Made by a program: the position numbers and the translations under genes | Source: Rubellimicrobium roseum | GTDB lineage: Bacteria > Pseudomonadota > Alphaproteobacteria > Rhodobacterales > Rhodobacteraceae | Assembly (NCBI RefSeq): GCF_006152145.1 | Contig: NZ_VDFV01000001.1 | Coordinates: 62,001-126,000, forward strand | Length of the DNA stretch: 64,000 nt | Direction: 5' to 3' | The notes under the pieces: generated by a model | Told to the model about the DNA's origin: nothing | Seen by the model: the letters and a program-made list of their open reading frames with translations, nothing else | Databases searched by the model: none | Shown here: piece after piece, positions 55,329 through 64,000 of the stretch | Layout: every line of letters begins with the position of its first letter | Position numbering within the stretch: position 1 is the first letter of the stretch

Positions 55329-55353
55329 CGCCGGCGCGGACGCGGCGCCGGCG
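55329..55353 (-). terminator. Terminator of ubiK
   Basis: A perfect 9-bp stem CGCCGGCGC / GCGCCGGCG with a 7-nt loop lies 8 bp past the ubiK stop on the minus strand and is followed by TTTCGGATTG. The weak U-run makes it a fair but not strong terminator. Confidence 0.6.
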
Positions 55354-55361
55354 CTGCAGGA

Positions 55362-55661
55362 TCAGGCGCCGGGCGAACCGGGCCACTCGGGGCGGGCCTC
55401 GACCTCCTTGTCGGCGCCTGCGAGCTTGGCCTCCAGTGCGGCGATGCGGGCCGAGAGCGCGTCGTTCTCCTCGCGGGCGGCCTGGGCCATGGCGCGCACC
55501 GCCTCGAACTCCTCGCGGGTCACGAGGTCGCGGTCCGCGAGGATGCGGTCCACCACGGACTTGAGGGCGTTCTGCGCTTCGTCCTTCGCGCCCTGCGCCA
55601 CGCCCATGGCGTTGGTCATGAGCTGCGAGATGTCGTCCAGGAACTTGTTCTTGGTCTGCAT
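55362..55661 (-). CDS. UbiK-family accessory factor (BMFP)
   Basis: A 99-aa, mostly helical protein. The N-terminal [20 protein letters not shown] is amphipathic, and the [20 protein letters not shown] segment leads into a coiled coil ([16 protein letters not shown]) that forms trimers in the BMFP/UbiK family. UbiK helps aerobic ubiquinone synthesis in enterobacteria. The role in alphaproteobacteria is not tested. It is divergent from lgt. Confidence 0.85.
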   Translation of the reverse strand: MQTKNKFLDDISQLMTNAMGVAQGAKDEAQNALKSVVDRILADRDLVTREEFEAVRAMAQAAREENDALSARIAALEAKLAGADKEVEARPEWPGSPGA

Positions 55662-55759
55662 GGAAGGGTCCTTCCGGGATCGGGTTGCCGGCTGATATGC
55701 GCCCGCCGGGGCCCCCACGCAAGGTTGACACCCCCCGCGGCGCCTTTCAGGAAGGGCGC

Positions 55760-56653
55760 ATGACCGGCATCCCCTTCCCTGACATCTCGCCCGAGCTCGT
55801 TTCGGTCTCCCTCTTCGGGATGCAGTTCGCCCTGCGCTGGTATGCACTGGCTTACATCGTGGGCATCCTGATCGGATGGCGGCTCTCGGTGGCGGCTCTC
55901 AGGCGCCCGCATCTCTGGGCCGGGGGCGTGGCGCCCATGACGCCCGCGCAACTCGAGGCGCTGCTGACCTGGATCATCCTGGGCATCATCGCGGGCGGGC
56001 GGATCGGCTACGTGCTCTTCTACCAGCCTGGTCACTTCCTGCGGAACCCGTGGGAGATCCCTATGATCTGGCAGGGCGGCATGTCCTTCCATGGCGGCTT
56101 CATCGGGGTGATGCTGGCGATCCTGCTCTTCAGCCGCAGCGAGCGCCTCCCTTTGGGCGGCGTCGCCGACACCATCGCGCTGGCCTCGCCGCCCGCGATC
56201 CTCCTGGGCCGCATCGCCAACTTCATCAACGCCGAGCTTTGGGGCCGGCCGACCACCCTGCCTTGGGGCGTGATCTTCCCCGGCGAGGCGGCGCAGGACT
56301 GCCCCGGCATCGTCGGAGCCTGCGCCCGCCACCCCTCCCAACTCTATGAGGCGGGGCTCGAAGGGCTCCTCCTCGGAGGCCTTCTGATCCTCCTGGCCTT
56401 CCGCTGGGGGGCGCTGCGGCAGCCCTGGGTCCTCGCGGGAACCTTCATCGCCGGCTACGGCATCGCCCGCTTCCTCGTCGAGTTCGTCCGCCAGCCCGAC
56501 GCCCAGTTCGTCAGCCCCGGCAATCCGCTGGGTTTGGCGCTGCAATGGAACGGCTGGGGCCTTACCATGGGGCAAGTCCTGACACTGCCGATGATCCTGG
56601 TCGGTCTCTGGCTTGTGGAACGCGCGCGTCGCAGCCGGGCCGTGCCGGCATGA
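55760..56653 (+). CDS. lgt: Prolipoprotein diacylglyceryl transferase
   Basis: Lgt adds diacylglycerol to the lipobox Cys of prelipoproteins at the inner membrane. The 297-aa protein has seven membrane segments, [25 protein letters not shown] and the Lgt signature [16 protein letters not shown], plus [22 protein letters not shown] precedes the ATG. It begins the operon lgt-midA-pgeF, each joined by an ATGA overlap. The M48 lipoprotein in this window is a likely substrate. Confidence 0.95.
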   Translation: MTGIPFPDISPELVSVSLFGMQFALRWYALAYIVGILIGWRLSVAALRRPHLWAGGVAPMTPAQLEALLTWIILGIIAGGRIGYVLFYQPGHFLRNPWEIPMIWQGGMSFHGGFIGVMLAILLFSRSERLPLGGVADTIALASPPAILLGRIANFINAELWGRPTTLPWGVIFPGEAAQDCPGIVGACARHPSQLYEAGLEGLLLGGLLILLAFRWGALRQPWVLAGTFIAGYGIARFLVEFVRQPDAQFVSPGNPLGLALQWNGWGLTMGQVLTLPMILVGLWLVERARRSRAVPA

Positions 56654-57708
56654 CGCCCCTGGCCCGGCTCCTGGCCGAGCGGATCGCGGCCCTGGGGCCG
56701 CTGACCGTGGCCGAGTTCATGGGCGAATGCCTCCTGCATCCGCAGCACGGCTACTACGCCACCCGCGATCCCCTGGGCGCGGCCGGCGACTTCACCACCG
56801 CCCCGGAGATCAGCCAGATGTTCGGCGAGCTTCTGGGCCTCGCCCTCGCGCAGGCCTGGCTCGACCAGGGCGCGCCCTCCCCGGTGATCCTGGCCGAGCT
56901 TGGCCCTGGCCGCGGCACGCTGATGGCCGACCTCCTGCGCGCCACCCGGTCGGTGCCGGGCTTCCACGCCGCGCTGTCGGTCCATCTGGTCGAGGCCTCG
57001 CCCGTGCTGCGGGCCGAGCAGGCCCGGCGCGTCCCGGGGGCGATCTGGCACGACACGATCGACGCGCTCCCCGAAGGCCCTCTCCTCCTCGTCGCCAACG
57101 AGTTTTTCGACGCCCTGCCCATCCGGCAGTTCGTTCGCGCCCGCCACGGCTGGGACGAGCGGGTGGTGGGCTTGGCGGACGGGGGCCTCGCCTGGGGCCT
57201 CCGGCCGCTGGGCAAGGTCCCGGCGCTGGCCCATCGGCTGTCCGACACGCCCGAGGGCGAGGTCGTGGAGATCTGCCCCGCCCTGCCTGGGATCGCCGCC
57301 GAGATCGGCCGACGGATCGCCCGCCATGGCGGCGCGGCGCTGGTCGTGGACTACGGCGGCTGGGACCTGACCGGCGATACCTTCCAGGCCGTCGCGCGTC
57401 ACGCCTACGCCGACCCTCTCAACGCCCCCGGCACGGCCGACCTCACGGCTCATGTCGACTTCGAGGCGCTGGCCCGGGCCGCCCAGCCCGCCCGGGCTAC
57501 GCCGATGACCACACAGGGCGCGCTGCTCGAACGTCTGGGGATCGCGCAGCGGGCACAGGTGCTCGCCCGCGCCAATGGGGGGACGCAACGCGACGGGATC
57601 GCCGCCGCTTATCGCCGCTTGACCCACCCCGACGAAATGGGAACGCTCTTCAAGGCCATGGGACTCCATCCGCCCTCCGCTCCGCCCCTGCCGGGATTCG
57701 CCCCATGA
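56650..57708 (+). CDS. SAM-dependent methyltransferase, MidA/NDUFAF7 family
   Basis: The 352-aa class I methyltransferase (DUF185/COG1565) has the N-terminal [38 protein letters not shown] and the SAM motif [32 protein letters not shown] and LVVDYGG follow. The mitochondrial member NDUFAF7 dimethylates an Arg of complex I subunit NDUFS2 during assembly. A matching role with NuoD is plausible here but not shown. Coupled to lgt and pgeF. Confidence 0.9.
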   Translation: MTPLARLLAERIAALGPLTVAEFMGECLLHPQHGYYATRDPLGAAGDFTTAPEISQMFGELLGLALAQAWLDQGAPSPVILAELGPGRGTLMADLLRATRSVPGFHAALSVHLVEASPVLRAEQARRVPGAIWHDTIDALPEGPLLLVANEFFDALPIRQFVRARHGWDERVVGLADGGLAWGLRPLGKVPALAHRLSDTPEGEVVEICPALPGIAAEIGRRIARHGGAALVVDYGGWDLTGDTFQAVARHAYADPLNAPGTADLTAHVDFEALARAAQPARATPMTTQGALLERLGIAQRAQVLARANGGTQRDGIAAAYRRLTHPDEMGTLFKAMGLHPPSAPPLPGFAP

Positions 57709-58463
57709 GCCTCGACATCATCACATCGCCCCTGCTCGATCCGCTGCGCCACGGCTTCTTCGGCCGTTCGGGCGGCGCCTCATCGGGCGTCTTCGCAGGG
57801 CTCAACTGCGGGCAGGGCTCGACGGACCAGGCCGAGGCCGTAACCATCAACCGCGCCCGCGTCGCCGGAGCGATGGACGTCGCGCCCGAGGCGCTGGTGG
57901 GGGTCCATCAGGTCCACTCGGCGGAGGTCGTCGTCGTCGACGGCCCTGCGACCAGCCCCCGCCCGCGGGCGGACGCGCTGGTGACCAACCGGCCAGGCCT
58001 CGCCCTGTCGGTCCTCACGGCGGACTGTCAGCCGGTGCTGCTGGCGGACCACGCGGCCGGAGTAATTGGTGCGGCCCATGCCGGCTGGAAGGGAACGCTC
58101 CTGGGCGTGCTCGAAGAAACGGTCGCCGCCATGGAGCGCCTGGGCGCCCGCGCCGATCGCATCCATGCCGTCATCGGCCCCACGATCAGCCAGCGCGCTT
58201 ACGAGGTCGGGCCGGAGCTGATGGAACAGGTCACCGACGACGATCCGCGGGCCGCGCGCTTCTTCGCGAACGGCCAAGGGGACCGGCTCCTGTTCGACCT
58301 TCCGGGCTATGGGCTGCACCGGCTCCGGCAGGCTGGCGTGGCCGAGGCGGAATGGACGCGGCATTGCACCTATTCCATGCCCGACCGGTTCTTCAGCTAT
58401 CGCCGTTCGGTCCATGCCAAGGAAGCGGACTATGGCCGCCTGATTGCCGTCATCCGCATCTGA
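57705..58463 (+). CDS. pgeF: Laccase-domain protein PgeF/YfiH
   Basis: The 252-aa CNF1/YfiH-fold protein has the conserved metal-site residues His in GVHQVHSAEV, Cys in LTADCQPVLL and His in AAHAGWKGTL, followed by IGPTISQRAYEVG and the end FFSYRRS. Members act as purine nucleoside phosphorylases or multicopper-like oxidases, and YfiH corrects peptidoglycan precursor errors. The true role here is open. Last gene of the operon. Confidence 0.9.
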   Translation: MSLDIITSPLLDPLRHGFFGRSGGASSGVFAGLNCGQGSTDQAEAVTINRARVAGAMDVAPEALVGVHQVHSAEVVVVDGPATSPRPRADALVTNRPGLALSVLTADCQPVLLADHAAGVIGAAHAGWKGTLLGVLEETVAAMERLGARADRIHAVIGPTISQRAYEVGPELMEQVTDDDPRAARFFANGQGDRLLFDLPGYGLHRLRQAGVAEAEWTRHCTYSMPDRFFSYRRSVHAKEADYGRLIAVIRI

Positions 58464-58677
58464 CCGTCGATTCGCGCCCATACACGCTGCGAGCGAGTTC
58501 GGCCCCTGCCACGGAACAATCATCGTCGGGTTCAAGCGATTAATGTGGAGAGCGTCCGCTTCCGCCTTCCAAATTTGACGGCGCCGAGAAGACCCGGCAA
58601 CCTCGACAGGTTGAAACCGGAATCAGCTGCCGTCGGTGGGGGCCGGCTGCTCTCCTGATATGACCGGCGGTGATTGC

Positions 58678-59478
58678 ATGACCCTGTCCTCGCGCGCCCC
58701 GATCGGGGCCCACGCGCTCCGCGAGCCTCGTGGAACGCCCGACCCCGCCCTGACGCTTGGCGGCGAAGAACCTGCGGCATGGCGCACCTCCGTGATGCGG
58801 CGGGTGTCCGTATCATGGCTGACGCCGCCCGGCGATGTCGATGACGCCGTGCGCTTCGTCCCGACGCTGCCCGCCTTCGACGAAGCATTTGCCGCCTTCG
58901 CTCGCGGCACGCTCTTCGCCGGCGCGCGCGGGGTGGTGGCGGTCGAGGACCTTTGGCCGGGGACCGAGCTGCGCATGGCGGACGGCCGGCTCGCGCGCGT
59001 CGTCTGGCGCGGCTCAACCGTGATCGTGCCGCGGGGGGATGGCCAAGACCCGGCCATGTCCCGCTTGACCCGCATCCCGGCCGAAGCGCTGGGCCTGGGC
59101 CGACCCTACCAGGATTTGGTTCTGGGCCCCCACGCGCGGCTGGTGATGCGCCGACCGGGAATGCGGCGCCTGACCGGGCAGGAGGTGGCCGCCATTCCAG
59201 CTGCGGACTTCGTCGATGGGGTCGGCATCGTCGAGGTCTCGCCCCCCTCTCCCGTTGAGGTCTTTCATCTGGCCTTCGACCGGCACGAACGGCTGCTGGC
59301 CAATGGCGTGGAGGTGGAAAGCTACCATCCCGGCCCGCTCCATGCGCTGCCGCTCCGTGGCGAGACGATGCAGCCCTTCCTGGCCTGCTTTCCGCACGTG
59401 ACCGATCTGGCGGGCTTCGGCGCCCCCGCGCTGCCCCGGTTGCGGCTGCGCGACCTCGACCTGATCGGGGTCGCCTGA
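58678..59478 (+). CDS. Degenerate Hint-domain protein
   Basis: The 266-aa protein resembles the Hint_2 family of Rhodobacterales: FARGTLFAGARGVVAVEDLW followed by PGTELRMADG aligns with the usual CFTPGTRI...G...VEDL..GD.V, and RPYQDLVLGPHARLVM and NGVEVESYHPG match the later Hint blocks. The catalytic Cys that should open the domain is replaced (AAFARGT), so self-splicing is not expected. No Hedgehog or bacterial toxin partner domain is present. The start is uncertain; an ATG at 58660 is possible. The 214-bp gap upstream shows nothing I can name. Confidence 0.72.
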   Translation: MTLSSRAPIGAHALREPRGTPDPALTLGGEEPAAWRTSVMRRVSVSWLTPPGDVDDAVRFVPTLPAFDEAFAAFARGTLFAGARGVVAVEDLWPGTELRMADGRLARVVWRGSTVIVPRGDGQDPAMSRLTRIPAEALGLGRPYQDLVLGPHARLVMRRPGMRRLTGQEVAAIPAADFVDGVGIVEVSPPSPVEVFHLAFDRHERLLANGVEVESYHPGPLHALPLRGETMQPFLACFPHVTDLAGFGAPALPRLRLRDLDLIGVA

Positions 59479-59480
59479 GG

Positions 59481-59960
59481 TCAGGCCTCGGCCGGGATCG
59501 GCACGCCGGGCTCGTCCTTGCCGCTGCGAATGACAAGGCTGGTCTTCACGCTCGCCACGTTCGGCGCGGGCGTGAGCGACTCGGTCAGGAATCGCTGAAA
59601 GGCACGCAGGTCGGGGGCCACGCATTTCAGTATGAAGTCCACCTCGCCGTTCAGCATGTGGCACTCGCGGACGTAAGGCAGGTCGCGGGCCAGCGCTTCG
59701 AAGGCCTGAAGGTCCGCCTCGGCCTGGCTCTTGAGCCGGACCTGCGCGAAGACCTTGACCTCGAAGCCCAGCTTCTGCGGGTCGAGATCCGCGTGGTAGC
59801 CCCGGATCAGGCCTGCCTCCTCCAGCGCGCGCACGCGCCGCAGGCAAGGCGGCGGCGAGATGCCCACCCGCTGGGCCAGATCGACATTGGTCATGCGGCC
59901 ATTCTCCTGCAGGAGCGCCAGGATGCGCCGATCGATCCGGTCGAGCCGCTGGCCGGGCAT
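59481..59960 (-). CDS. Lrp/AsnC family transcriptional regulator
   Basis: The 159-aa protein has the N-terminal helix-turn-helix (LDRIDRRILALLQENGRMTN, then VDLAQRVGISPPPCLRRVRA) and a C-terminal RAM ligand domain (VKVFAQVRLKSQAEADLQAF; VRECHMLNGEVDFILKCVAPD). The divergent placement next to trxB is common in Rhodobacterales (recalled) and suggests it senses an amino acid and may regulate trxB or itself. The 155-bp gap between them has an AT-richer core near 60010-60020 that could be the operator. Confidence 0.92.
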   Translation of the reverse strand: MPGQRLDRIDRRILALLQENGRMTNVDLAQRVGISPPPCLRRVRALEEAGLIRGYHADLDPQKLGFEVKVFAQVRLKSQAEADLQAFEALARDLPYVRECHMLNGEVDFILKCVAPDLRAFQRFLTESLTPAPNVASVKTSLVIRSGKDEPGVPIPAEA

Positions 59961-60112
59961 GGGTCCTCCGAGTTGGTCGGGCGGACCCTACAGGCGGGCC
60001 GGATTGCGCGCAATTATGTTTCCCGCAACACAGTCCCGGGATGCACGGCGCGAGGGTTCCGGAGGCCGGTCCGGCACGCTATATGCATTCTCCAAGCGCC
60101 CGAAGGAGATGA

Positions 60113-61111
<999 letters not shown>

Positions 61112-61179
61112 TCATGCGCCGCTCGGGGCGGCCGGCAATTTCCTACCAATCGAGTATGATTTGGCCTTGCGACGCGACC

Positions 61180-61215
61180 GGCTGGCGGCTACGGGAACGC
61201 CCGTGGCCGCCAGCC
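61180..61215 (+). promoter_or_regulatory. Long hairpin in the leader of the PAPS synthase gene
   Basis: A 16-bp stem (one T-G pair) with arms GGCTGGCGGCTACGGG and CCCGTGGCCGCCAGCC and the loop AACG is followed by CCCCATTTCC. It ends 22 bp before the start codon at 61238 and begins 69 bp after trxB. It could terminate trxB transcription, or be a leader structure acting on the downstream gene. Confidence 0.6.
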
Positions 61216-61237
61216 CCCATTTCCTGAAAGCGTCTCC

Positions 61238-62986
61238 ATGCTCGACTCCTCCAAAGCCGTGACCGACGAAGGCCCCCGCCCGATGCACAACCTCGCGCCG
61301 ATCCCCGAGCTCTACGTGTCCGCCGATTCGGCCCAGAAGCTGAAGGTCGAGGCGGGGAACCTCGTGTCGCACGACCTGACTCCGCGCCAGATCTGCGACC
61401 TCGAACTCCTGATGAATGGCGGCTTCTCCCCGCTCAAGGGTTTCCTGGGCCAAGCCGATTACGACTCGGTCGTGGAGACGATGCGTCTGGCGGATGGCAC
61501 GCTCTGGCCGATGCCCATCACGCTCGACGTGTCCGAGTCCTTCGCCGAGAAGGTCCAGGTCGGCCAGGACATCGCGCTGCGGGACCAGGAAGGCGTGATC
61601 CTCGCCATCCTGTCCGTGACCGACAAGTGGGTGCCCAACAAGGCGGTCGAGGCCGAGAAGGTCTTCGGCGCCGACGACCTCGCCCATCCGGCGGTGAACT
61701 ACCTGCACAACAAGGCGGGCAAAGTCTACCTGGGCGGCCCGATCACCGGCCTCACGCAGCCCGTACACTACGACTTCAAGGCCCGCCGCGACACGCCGAA
61801 CGAGCTGCGGGCCTTCTTCCGCAAGATGGGCTGGCGCCGCATCGTGGCGTTCCAGACCCGGAACCCGCTCCACCGCGCCCACCAGGAGCTGACCTTCCGC
61901 GCGGCGCGCGAGGCTCAGGCCAACCTCCTCATCCACCCGGTCGTCGGCATGACCAAGCCGGGCGACGTGGACCACTTCACCCGCGTCCGCTGCTACGAGG
62001 CGGTGCTCGACAAGTACCCGTCCTCCACGACTCACCTGTCGCTCCTGAACCTCGCCATGCGCATGGGCGGCCCGCGCGAGGCGCTGTGGCACGCCATCAT
62101 CCGCCGCAACCACGGCCTGACGCACTTCATCGTCGGCCGCGACCACGCGGGTCCGGGCAAGAACAGCCAAGGCAAGGACTTCTACGACCCCTATGCCGCC
62201 CAAGAGCTGGTGCGCCAGCACCAGGCCGAGGTCGGCATCGAGATGGTCGACTTCAAGCAGATGGTCTACGTGCAGGAGAAGGCGCAGTACTTCCCCGTGG
62301 ACGAGGTGCCCGAGGGCTCGACCGTGCTCGACATCTCGGGCACCGAGCTGCGCCGTCGCCTACGCGAGGGCCTCGAGATCCCCGACTGGTTCTCCTTCCC
62401 CGAGGTGGTCAAGCAACTCCGCAAGACCTCGCCGGAGCGGTCCAAGCAGGGCTTTACGGTGTTCTTCACCGGCTTCTCGGGCAGCGGGAAATCCACCATC
62501 GCCAACGCGCTCATGGTCAAGCTCATGGAGATGGGCGGCCGTCCCGTGACGTTGCTGGACGGCGACGTTGTGCGCAAGCATCTGTCGAGCGAGCTCGGCT
62601 TCTCCAAGGAGCACCGGGACATCAACATCAAGCGGATCGGCTACGTTGCGAGCGAGATCACCAAGAACGGCGGCATCGCGATCTGCGCCCCCATCGCCCC
62701 CTACGCGGCCACCCGCCGCGAGGTCCGCGAGATGATCGAGGCCTTCGGCGCCTTCATCGAGGTGCACGTCGCGACCTCCATCGAGGAATGCGAGCGCCGC
62801 GACCGCAAGGGCCTCTACAAGCTCGCGCGCGAAGGCAAGATCAAGGAGTTCACCGGCATCTCGGACCCGTACGACGTGCCGGCGGCCCCCGAGCTGCGCG
62901 TCGACACCGAGGGCCTCGATGTCGACACCTGCGCGCACCAGGTGATCCTGAAGCTCGAAGCCATGGGCCTCATCAAGGGCCAGTGA
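61238..62986 (+). CDS. Bifunctional sulfate adenylyltransferase / APS kinase
   Basis: A 582-aa PAPS synthase: an N-terminal ATP sulfurylase followed by APS kinase. The sulfurylase has QTRNPLHRAHQE (about 206-217) and GRDHAGPGKNSQG. The kinase P-loop GFSGSGKSTI lies near residue 411-420, with DGDVVRKHLSSELGFSKEHR after it. Both halves look intact, so sulfate can be turned to PAPS without separate cysDN. PAPS then serves reductive assimilation or sulfation. ATG 61238 was chosen; a second ATG (MHNLAPIPEL) 45 bp on is possible. Confidence 0.95.
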   Translation: MLDSSKAVTDEGPRPMHNLAPIPELYVSADSAQKLKVEAGNLVSHDLTPRQICDLELLMNGGFSPLKGFLGQADYDSVVETMRLADGTLWPMPITLDVSESFAEKVQVGQDIALRDQEGVILAILSVTDKWVPNKAVEAEKVFGADDLAHPAVNYLHNKAGKVYLGGPITGLTQPVHYDFKARRDTPNELRAFFRKMGWRRIVAFQTRNPLHRAHQELTFRAAREAQANLLIHPVVGMTKPGDVDHFTRVRCYEAVLDKYPSSTTHLSLLNLAMRMGGPREALWHAIIRRNHGLTHFIVGRDHAGPGKNSQGKDFYDPYAAQELVRQHQAEVGIEMVDFKQMVYVQEKAQYFPVDEVPEGSTVLDISGTELRRRLREGLEIPDWFSFPEVVKQLRKTSPERSKQGFTVFFTGFSGSGKSTIANALMVKLMEMGGRPVTLLDGDVVRKHLSSELGFSKEHRDINIKRIGYVASEITKNGGIAICAPIAPYAATRREVREMIEAFGAFIEVHVATSIEECERRDRKGLYKLAREGKIKEFTGISDPYDVPAAPELRVDTEGLDVDTCAHQVILKLEAMGLIKGQ

Positions 62987-62992
62987 ACGACG

Positions 62993-63014
62993 AAGGGGGC
63001 CGCGAGGCCCCCTT
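62993..63014 (+). terminator. Rho-independent terminator of PAPS synthase gene
   Basis: A perfect 9-bp stem AAGGGGGCC-GCGA-GGCCCCCTT begins 6 bp after the stop and runs into TTTCC. The facing cytochrome gene ends at 63041, so it may act on both sides. Confidence 0.85.
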
Positions 63015-63040
63015 TCCACATCCGTCCGGGATGCCCTGGC

Positions 63041-63571
63041 TCAGGTGCCGGCGGTCGGACGGACGATGCGGCGGATGATGTTCTCGCCCAGCACCAGATG
63101 GACGAGCGCGCCGCCCACGTGCAGCACGAACAGAGCCACCCAGACCCAGGCCAGCAGGCTGTGCAGCGCCCCCGCCCAGCCCGCGCCCGCGAACCACGCG
63201 AGCAGGCCCAGAGGCGGCATGGCCAGAAGCACCACGTAGAAGGCCCAATGATTGATCATGCCGAGCTTGGCCAGAAGCGGGTGCTTGCTGTCCGCAGCGG
63301 TCTCGACCGGGCGGCGAAGGCGGGCCGTCAGCCGCGCGAGCATGATGAGGAAGATCGTGATGCCGATGCAGATGTGCATGAAGGCGGCGCCGTAGTTCGA
63401 CACGAACTGCCCCGCCTCCAAGGCCTCGTAGGTTTCCGACATCCCCTGGCCCAGGAGCCAGTTCACCACCACGAGCACGGCGATCGTCCAGTGCAGCGTG
63501 ATCTGGTAGGAGGAATAGCCGTGCCGCGCGTGGGCGGCTCGTTCCGATGGTGCCGTGGGTGTCGTGGTCAT
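63041..63571 (-). CDS. Cytochrome b561 family protein
   Basis: The 176-aa inner-membrane dihaem cytochrome has four membrane segments. Haem-ligand His residues are visible in YQITLHWTIAVLVVVNWLLG, AAFMHICIGITIFLIM, INHWAFYVVLLAMPPLG and VLHVGGALVHLVLGENIIRRI. Such proteins pass electrons between the quinone pool and periplasmic acceptors, including superoxide in E. coli CybB. The partner is unknown. Confidence 0.92.
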   Translation of the reverse strand: MTTTPTAPSERAAHARHGYSSYQITLHWTIAVLVVVNWLLGQGMSETYEALEAGQFVSNYGAAFMHICIGITIFLIMLARLTARLRRPVETAADSKHPLLAKLGMINHWAFYVVLLAMPPLGLLAWFAGAGWAGALHSLLAWVWVALFVLHVGGALVHLVLGENIIRRIVRPTAGT

Positions 63572-63678
63572 GCCTAGGTCCGGATGGCGGGGTCCCTGCG
63601 CCCCTGTGTCGGGCTAAACCTGACACGACCGGCCACTAAATCAATCCCCCCTGCCCGCTGCGTCGCGGACAGGCCTCC

Positions 63679-63918
63679 TCAGTGAACGGTGACCGGAACC
63701 CGATCGTACTGGCGCGCAAGCACATAGGCCAGGTTGCGGTCCGCCACGAGAGCGAGTTGCTGGCCGTCCGCGTCATGGACGGCGAAGATCGTCTCGAGCT
63801 CGCCCGCCTGCTCGCGCAGCTCATCGGGAAGATCGGCGACCGCCACGGGCTTCACATACACGATGTGGGCGCCTAGCGCCTGAAGGTCCGGCTTGGGCCG
63901 GTGTGCGTCATAGTTCAC
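63679..63918 (-). CDS. DUF1150 family protein
   Basis: A 79-aa acidic protein with ALGAHIVYVKPVAVADLPDE and ETIFAVHDADGQQLALVADR, the DUF1150 pattern. It starts at GTG, overlapping the upstream Hsp20 stop (GTGA). The Hsp20-DUF1150 pair is common in Rhodobacterales (recalled), suggesting a chaperone-linked role, but none is known. Confidence 0.88.
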   Translation of the reverse strand: MNYDAHRPKPDLQALGAHIVYVKPVAVADLPDELREQAGELETIFAVHDADGQQLALVADRNLAYVLARQYDRVPVTVH

Positions 63919-64000
63919 TTGACCCCACTCCTCTTGATACGGACGGTCTGGACGACCGTCTCGGGGACATGGCGGGTCAGGTCGACGTGAAGGAGTCCGT
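63915..64000 (-). CDS. Small heat-shock protein Hsp20, C-terminal end only
   Basis: The minus-strand frame open at the window edge reads GLLHVDLTRHVPETVVQTVR and then IKRSGVK before the stop at 63915. The GLLHVDL-x-R-x-x-PE pattern is the end of the alpha-crystallin domain of IbpA-like Hsp20 proteins. The start and most of the domain lie outside. The stop overlaps the DUF1150 start. Confidence 0.85.
   Translation of the reverse strand, partial: GLLHVDLTRHVPETVVQTVRIKRSGVK

Noticed and set aside
61150-61237. A possible second SAM-II riboswitch before the PAPS synthase gene (GATTTGGCC seen at 61158-61166)
   Set aside because: The GGTAAACAA and GCTAAA blocks are missing and the 5' helix cannot form. 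Only the hairpin at 61180-61215 stands.

Overview
The window is a high-GC stretch of alphaproteobacterial chromosome, most probably from the Rhodobacteraceae (Rhodobacterales). The placement rests on gene content and order: gcrA, a SAM-II riboswitch before metZ, DUF1467 next to methylmalonyl-CoA epimerase, an Hsp20-DUF1150 pair, lrp divergent from trxB, and a fused sulfate adenylyltransferase/APS kinase. Genes are tightly packed on both strands, with many 1-8 bp overlaps of stop and start codons. I see no rRNA, tRNA, CRISPR array, prophage, insertion sequence or integrase. Most of the window is ordinary core genome.

Layout. 1-5 kb: the end of a catalytically dead trypsin-like protein, folE2, metZ under a SAM-II riboswitch, a Ure2p/YfcG-like GST, YciB/IspZ and MgtC. 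5-12 kb: ftsY, a secreted orphan, xseA, purD, DUF3291, rpmB and an Rmf/CrpP-like protein. 11-24 kb: meaB with a hydrolase, a VOC protein, hrpB, gnd, a Nudix hydrolase, ExoD, a Kef-type antiporter, DUF1993, rimO, a hydroxyacid dehydrogenase and gcrA. 24-29 kb: an EAL phosphodiesterase, the zinc regulon zur-znuC-znuB divergent from znuA with three Zur-type palindromes between, and a fasciclin protein. 29-42 kb: a non-pyrrolysine MttB homologue, a HAD phosphatase, a PleD-like diguanylate cyclase, hemolysin III, an M48 lipoprotein protease, a GMC oxidoreductase, a hexapeptide acetyltransferase, nitroreductase-EI24, mce, a response regulator and a GNAT enzyme. 42-50 kb: aspS, pabC-pabB, carB and an EamA exporter. 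51-64 kb: a second ExoD, tdk, hydroxyacid dehydrogenase-csaA-proC, YbjN, ubiK, lgt-midA-pgeF, a degenerate Hint protein, lrp/trxB, PAPS synthase, cytochrome b561, DUF1150 and the end of an Hsp20 gene.

How the parts relate. Sulfur metabolism appears twice: SAM-controlled homocysteine synthesis (metZ) and sulfate activation (sat-cysC). meaB and mce both serve the methylmalonyl-CoA route but lie 27 kb apart. folE2, pabB and pabC all feed folate synthesis. Signalling is represented by an EAL enzyme, a GGDEF enzyme and a REC protein. Each has a TTAAC element (CtrA half-site type) upstream, and two also have a GANTC site (the CcrM/GcrA target) nearby; gcrA itself is in the window.

The most unusual features are non-coding. 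One is a constant-spacing intergenic module present in three copies (about 13.58, 42.31 and 50.85 kb). It combines a fixed 5' block, a small hairpin, a TTAAC element and a GANTC site. Another is a perfect 20-bp inverted repeat before aspS, with a 17/20 related copy at 52.5 kb. Both are visible directly in the sequence; their functions are inference.
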